From the NCBI GenBank assembly GCA_017466495.1, contig JAFTUB010000025.1, forward strand, positions 1 to 6,478: a stretch of DNA of 6,478 nucleotides. Reading direction: 5' to 3'. Numbering within the stretch: position 1 is the stretch's first letter; each line of letters opens with the position of its first letter. The position numbers and the translations under genes were made by a program. This DNA comes from Clostridia bacterium (GTDB lineage: Bacteria; Bacillota; Clostridia; Oscillospirales; CAG-272). Below are positions 3,971 to 6,478 of this stretch, piece after piece. The notes below the pieces were generated by a model. The model worked only from the letters and a program-made list of their open reading frames with translations. It had not been told where the DNA came from and did not search any database.

Positions 3971-5974
3971 TTACTTTTTCTTCCTTCCCCGTCCCGGTTT
4001 GCTCCCGGATGCAGGGCTGCGGGCGGGCTTGCGGGCATCTTTTCCCTTGGCGGACGCGTTGTCCCGACGGTTCTTTGCCCCGGCTGCCGCTTCCTTCGGC
4101 TTTCTGCCGCCGTCCCGGGCCTTGCCCCGTCCGTCAGCCTTAGGGCCGCGGGGAGCCTCCCCTCGCCCGGCTGCAGGCTTGCCCGCCGGCTTCACCAGGC
4201 AGTGCTTGCCGTGACCGATGAGATCCTCTCTGCCGCAGAGCATCAGCGCCTCACGCACCAGATCTGCCGACTGAGGGCGGTTATACTGCAACAGAGCCCG
4301 CTGCAGCTGCTTCTCGTGGTAGTCGGTGGCCACGTAGACCTCCTTCCCCGTCAGCGGATTGATGCCGGTGTAGTACATAACGGTGGAAGCCGTCCCGGGG
4401 GTGGGATAGAAATCCTGCACCTGCTCGGGGGCGTAGCCCTCACGCTTGAGACAAAGCGCCAATTCAACCGCATCGTTCAGGGTCGAGCCGGGATGGCTGG
4501 ACATGAGATAGGGCACCAGGTACTGCTCCTTGCCCACCGCATCACAGAGGGCGAAATATTTCTCGCGGAAGCGGGAATAAACCGAATAATCGGGCTTGCC
4601 CATGCACCGCAGAACATCCGCCGAGCAATGCTCGGGGGCCACCTTCAGCTGCCCCGACACGTTGTCCCGCACCAGCTTGCGGAAGAAGGCATCGGATTTG
4701 TCGGCCAGCAGATAGTCGAAGCGAATGCCCGAGCGGATGAAGACCCGCTTCACCCGGGGCAGCGCCTCCACCTGCTCAATGAGATTGATGTACTCGCTGT
4801 GATCCACCTCAAGGTTGGGACAGGGCTTGGGGGCCAGGCATTTGCGGCCGGCACAGACCCCGTCGGTGAGCTGCTTTTTGCAGGCGGGATAGCGGAAATT
4901 GGCGGTGGGGCCGCCGATATCGTGAATGTAGCCCTTGAAATCGGGCATGGCAGTGATCTTCTTTGCTTCCTCCACCACGCTCTCAATGGAACGGGAACGC
5001 ACTGTCCGTCCCTGATGGAAGGCCAGGGCGCAGAAATTGCAGGCCCCGAAGCAGCCCCGGTTATGGGTGATGGAGAAGCGCACCTCTTCAATGGCAGGCA
5101 CGCCCCCTGCCGCCTCGTAGGACGGATGGTAGGTGCGCATATAGGGCAGCGCATAGACCCGATCCAGCTCCTCCCGCTCAAGGGGAGGCATGGGGGGATT
5201 CTGCACCAGCAGCTTGGCGTCGTACCGTTCCACAATGGCCTGCCCGCCGATGGCATCCTGGTTCCGGTACTGCACCCCAAAGGCCTCGGCATAGGCACGC
5301 TTGTCGGTTTTCAGCACGTTGTAATCGAACTCTCCCGCCACGGGATAGTGCAGCTTATCCTCGGGGGAGCAGAGGTAAACCGTCCCCCGCACATCCCGGA
5401 TCTTCTTTACCGGGACTCCCTTGGCCAGCAGCTCGGCGATCCGAAGCAGGATCTTCTCCCCCATGCCGTAGGTCAGGATGTCGGCCCGGGAATCCACCAA
5501 AATCGAGCGGCGCACCTTGTTGTCCCAGTAGTCATAGTGGGCGAAACGGCGCAGGGATGCCTCCAGCCCGCCAATGATGATGGGCACATCCCCATAGGCC
5601 TCACGGATGCGGTTGCAGTACACAATGGTCGCCCGGTCGGGGCGAAGTCCCGCCTTGCCGCCGGGGGAATAGTAATCATAGCTGCGCTTTTTCTTGGCGG
5701 CAGTGTAGTGGGCCACCATGGAGTCGATGTTCCCCGCCGTCACCAGAAAGCCCAGTCGGGGCCTACCGAAGGCGCGGAAGGCATCGCAGGACTTATAATC
5801 GGGCTGCGACAGAATCGCCACACGGTAGCCCGCATCCTCCAGCACGCGGGAGATAATGGACACACCAAAGGACGGGTGATCCACATAGGCATCCCCCGTC
5901 ACATAGACAAAATCGGGTGCATCCCAGCCCCGCCCCTCCATCTCGGCGCGGGATAGGGGAAGAAATTGTGACAT
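3971..5974 (-). CDS. ygiQ: YgiQ-family radical SAM protein with basic C-terminal tail
   Basis: This 667-residue protein is a member of the YgiQ family of radical SAM proteins, whose reaction is not known. It shows the family's N-terminal region (MSQFLPLSRAEMEGRGWDAP, PSFGVSIISRVLEDAGYRVA, IIIGGLEASLRRFAHYDYW at 132-150). The radical SAM core has NRGCFGACNFCALAFHQGR with Cys308, Cys312 and Cys315 as ligands of the 4Fe-4S cluster. A second Cys group follows at 365, 374, 379 and 385 before NLEVDH, then LKVAPEHCSADVLRCMGKPD at 443-462 and DFYPTPGTASTVMYYTGINP at 521-540. Residues 596-667 are a Lys/Arg/Gly/Pro/Ala tail ending GRGRKKK that the catalytic fold does not need. The ATG at 5974 is preceded by AAAGGAG with a 5-base spacer; the open frame upstream runs through a palindrome and is not coding. 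It follows spoVM and precedes the rimP-operon promoter. Confidence 0.93.
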   Translation of the reverse strand: MSQFLPLSRAEMEGRGWDAPDFVYVTGDAYVDHPSFGVSIISRVLEDAGYRVAILSQPDYKSCDAFRAFGRPRLGFLVTAGNIDSMVAHYTAAKKKRSYDYYSPGGKAGLRPDRATIVYCNRIREAYGDVPIIIGGLEASLRRFAHYDYWDNKVRRSILVDSRADILTYGMGEKILLRIAELLAKGVPVKKIRDVRGTVYLCSPEDKLHYPVAGEFDYNVLKTDKRAYAEAFGVQYRNQDAIGGQAIVERYDAKLLVQNPPMPPLEREELDRVYALPYMRTYHPSYEAAGGVPAIEEVRFSITHNRGCFGACNFCALAFHQGRTVRSRSIESVVEEAKKITAMPDFKGYIHDIGGPTANFRYPACKKQLTDGVCAGRKCLAPKPCPNLEVDHSEYINLIEQVEALPRVKRVFIRSGIRFDYLLADKSDAFFRKLVRDNVSGQLKVAPEHCSADVLRCMGKPDYSVYSRFREKYFALCDAVGKEQYLVPYLMSSHPGSTLNDAVELALCLKREGYAPEQVQDFYPTPGTASTVMYYTGINPLTGKEVYVATDYHEKQLQRALLQYNRPQSADLVREALMLCGREDLIGHGKHCLVKPAGKPAAGRGEAPRGPKADGRGKARDGGRKPKEAAAGAKNRRDNASAKGKDARKPARSPASGSKPGRGRKKK

Positions 5975-5978
5975 ATAA

Positions 5979-5986
5979 TCTCCTTT
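5979..5986 (-). promoter_or_regulatory. ygiQ ribosome binding site
   Basis: AAAGGAGA (5986..5979) ends directly before TTAT and the ATG at 5974, giving five bases between GGAG and the start. It fixes the start and excludes the 39-codon upstream extension to 6091. Confidence 0.8.
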
Positions 5987-6046
5987 GCGCCCGCCGCAGA
6001 CCAAGACGAAGCGAAATCCAAGGCGGGCAGGAAAGTTTTTGGGGGT

Positions 6047-6076
6047 GCAGGGGCCTTTTTTCAAAAAGGCCCCTGC
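6047..6076. repeat. Long perfect palindrome between spoVM and ygiQ, possible terminator or dispersed repeat
   Basis: Plus-strand GCAGGGGCCTTTTT (6047-6060) is followed by two bases and then its exact reverse complement, AAAAAGGCCCCTGC (6063-6076). Sterically the loop will open by a few A-U pairs, leaving a 9-bp GC-rich core. Neither strand has a U-tract after the stem, so it is not a canonical intrinsic terminator. It is flanked on the ygiQ side by TTTTTGGGGG (6036-6045). I recall similar palindromes scattered between genes in Ruminococcaceae genomes, which would make it a dispersed intergenic repeat; I could not check this. Confidence 0.6.
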
Positions 6077-6091
6077 CTTCCCCTTCTGCAT

Positions 6092-6169
6092 TTATGTTTT
6101 CTTAATCCCAAACCACCGCCGCAGAAACGGTGCCAGCAGCTTGGGGGAACGGATCACCACGACCTTCAC
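6092..6169 (-). CDS. spoVM: SpoVM, stage V sporulation membrane-curvature peptide
   Basis: This is a 25-codon gene beginning MKVVVIRSPK and ending RRWFGIKKT. SpoVM is a tiny amphipathic helix made in the mother cell. It binds the convex forespore membrane, anchors the coat ATPase SpoIVA and is needed for cortex and coat formation. Aligned without gaps to the 26-residue B. subtilis peptide (from memory), Lys2, Ile6, Pro9, Lys10, Leu12, Arg17 and Gly21 coincide, including Pro9, which is important for function. The start is GTG at 6169, with AAAGGGGG (6184..6177) seven bases upstream. It lies directly downstream of a thiamine diphosphokinase gene, the same order as thiN-spoVM in B. subtilis, which supports the call strongly. 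An oddity is Ala13-Pro14 where B. subtilis has Gly-Gly, giving a second proline inside the helix. No convincing sporulation-sigma promoter was found upstream. Confidence 0.85.
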   Translation of the reverse strand: MKVVVIRSPKLLAPFLRRWFGIKKT

Positions 6170-6176
6170 GGAACAG

Positions 6177-6184
6177 CCCCCTTT
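6177..6184 (-). promoter_or_regulatory. spoVM ribosome binding site
   Basis: AAAGGGGG (6184..6177) is seven bases before the GTG at 6169. It supports translation of this very short frame. Confidence 0.65.
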
Positions 6185-6187
6185 CTC

Positions 6188-6236
6188 GGGCGAGCCTGCC
6201 CTTCCCGCACTGTCCGCGGGAAAACAGCTCCCTGTT
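6188..6236. other. Three small tandem dyads between thiamine diphosphokinase gene and spoVM
   Basis: Within the 103-base gap are AACAG/CTGTT (6223-6227 and 6232-6236), TTCCCGC/GCGGGAA (6202-6208 and 6216-6222), and GGGC/GCCC (6188-6191 and 6198-6201). Read on the minus strand, the first is followed by TTTT-type sequence (CTGTTTTC) and could be a very weak terminator of the upstream gene. Short GC-rich dyads arise easily by chance in such DNA. Confidence 0.25.
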
Positions 6237-6272
6237 CACAGCATATGCCGCGGCGAAAAATGGGTGAGAAAG

Positions 6273-6478
6273 TCAGTCCTCCCGGGACTCCACCACGAAA
6301 AGCCGTCCCCGGCGCACCGAGATCAGTGCCACCGGCCCCAGGATCTCGTTGCTGGTGGAATAGGCGGCATTGGTGCGGCGCAGAGTCGCCCCCTTGAGGG
6401 GATAGCGGCAGCCCTCGGCGGACACCCCGCGGCAGACCTCGTCCACCGGGATGAGGGAAAGATAGCGGAATCCCCCCG
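6273..6478 (-). CDS. Thiamine diphosphokinase, C-terminal fragment (5' end outside window)
   Basis: Thiamine diphosphokinase transfers pyrophosphate from ATP to thiamine to make the cofactor thiamine diphosphate. Only the last 67 codons are inside the window. They fit the C-terminal vitamin B1-binding beta domain: FRYLSLIPVDEV (residues 3-14 of the visible part), then GCRYPLKGATL (22-32), the characteristic Ser-Thr-Ser-Asn-Glu (STSNE at 40-44), and a closing strand LISVRRGRLFVVES with TGA at 6275..6273. The family pattern is S-L-x-P, G-x-K/R-Y-P-L, S-N-E, I-S-x-x-x-G-x-L. The gene is immediately upstream of spoVM on the same strand, as in B. subtilis (thiN/yloS), and this context reinforces the call. 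The ATP-binding catalytic domain cannot be inspected here. Confidence 0.82.
   Translation of the reverse strand, partial: GGFRYLSLIPVDEVCRGVSAEGCRYPLKGATLRRTNAAYSTSNEILGPVALISVRRGRLFVVESRED

Noticed and set aside
3743..5956. 737-codon open frame on the plus strand opposite ygiQ
   Set aside because: It is the antisense shadow of a GC-rich gene. The translation is His/Gly/Leu-rich with no recognisable family, has no proper ribosome binding site, and faces a clear radical SAM protein with conserved motifs.
5975..6091. 39-codon N-terminal extension of ygiQ
   Set aside because: It reads through the intergenic palindrome and G/C tracts, and has no ribosome binding site. The ATG at 5974 has AAAGGAG at ideal distance and gives the normal family N-terminus.
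6234..6250. Sporulation sigma-E type -10 (CATATGCT) upstream of spoVM
   Set aside because: Only a partial match, and no acceptable -35 at 13-15 bases. The sequence GCATATGC is just a short palindrome.

Overview
The window reads as a piece of a GC-rich, spore-forming Firmicutes chromosome (class Clostridia, probably the Oscillospirales/Ruminococcaceae side; this placement is an inference). The evidence is a SpoVM gene, strong Shine-Dalgarno sites of the AAGGAGG type, a NusA without the proteobacterial C-terminal repeats, and the Firmicutes order rimP-nusA-ylxR-ylxQ-infB. Every gene I can support lies on the minus strand, so transcription runs from high to low coordinates. There is no gene-free stretch longer than about 200 bases.

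Upstream block (6478 to 3971). The window opens inside the 3' end of a thiamine diphosphokinase gene (6273-6478). It is followed by a 25-codon gene with a GTG start, spoVM (6092-6169), in the same relative order as thiN-spoVM in Bacillus subtilis. A long perfect palindrome (6047-6076) separates spoVM from a YgiQ-family radical SAM protein (3971-5974) that ends in an unusually basic, disordered tail.

Regulatory gap (3774-3970). It holds an A/T-tract inverted repeat, a good vegetative promoter (TTGCAT-17-TATACT with an extended -10), a 7-bp dyad lying over the -10 and the expected start point, and an 11-bp hairpin followed by an interrupted U-tract in the leader RNA. The hairpin is placed where a NusA-responsive attenuator would be.

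Core operon (3773 to 1, continuing past the window). The order is rimP (TTG start), a GIN-domain lipoprotein, nusA, ylxR/rnpM (GTG start), ylxQ and infB. These genes join 30S assembly, transcription elongation and termination, RNase P/RNA binding and translation initiation. The lipoprotein is the outsider: an envelope gene embedded 8 bases after rimP and 68 bases before nusA. infB is cut by the window after 206 codons. Those codons encode the IF2_N domain followed by a highly repetitive linker: ten exact-length Ala-Ala-Ala-Glu-Ala-Lys hexads, then a Gly/Gln/Pro/Arg 13-residue repeat whose DNA is duplicated in 78-bp blocks.

I see no mobile element, CRISPR array, tRNA or rRNA. The most useful points are the tiny spoVM gene, the lipoprotein insertion, the promoter/leader architecture, and the two-stage repeat linker of IF-2.
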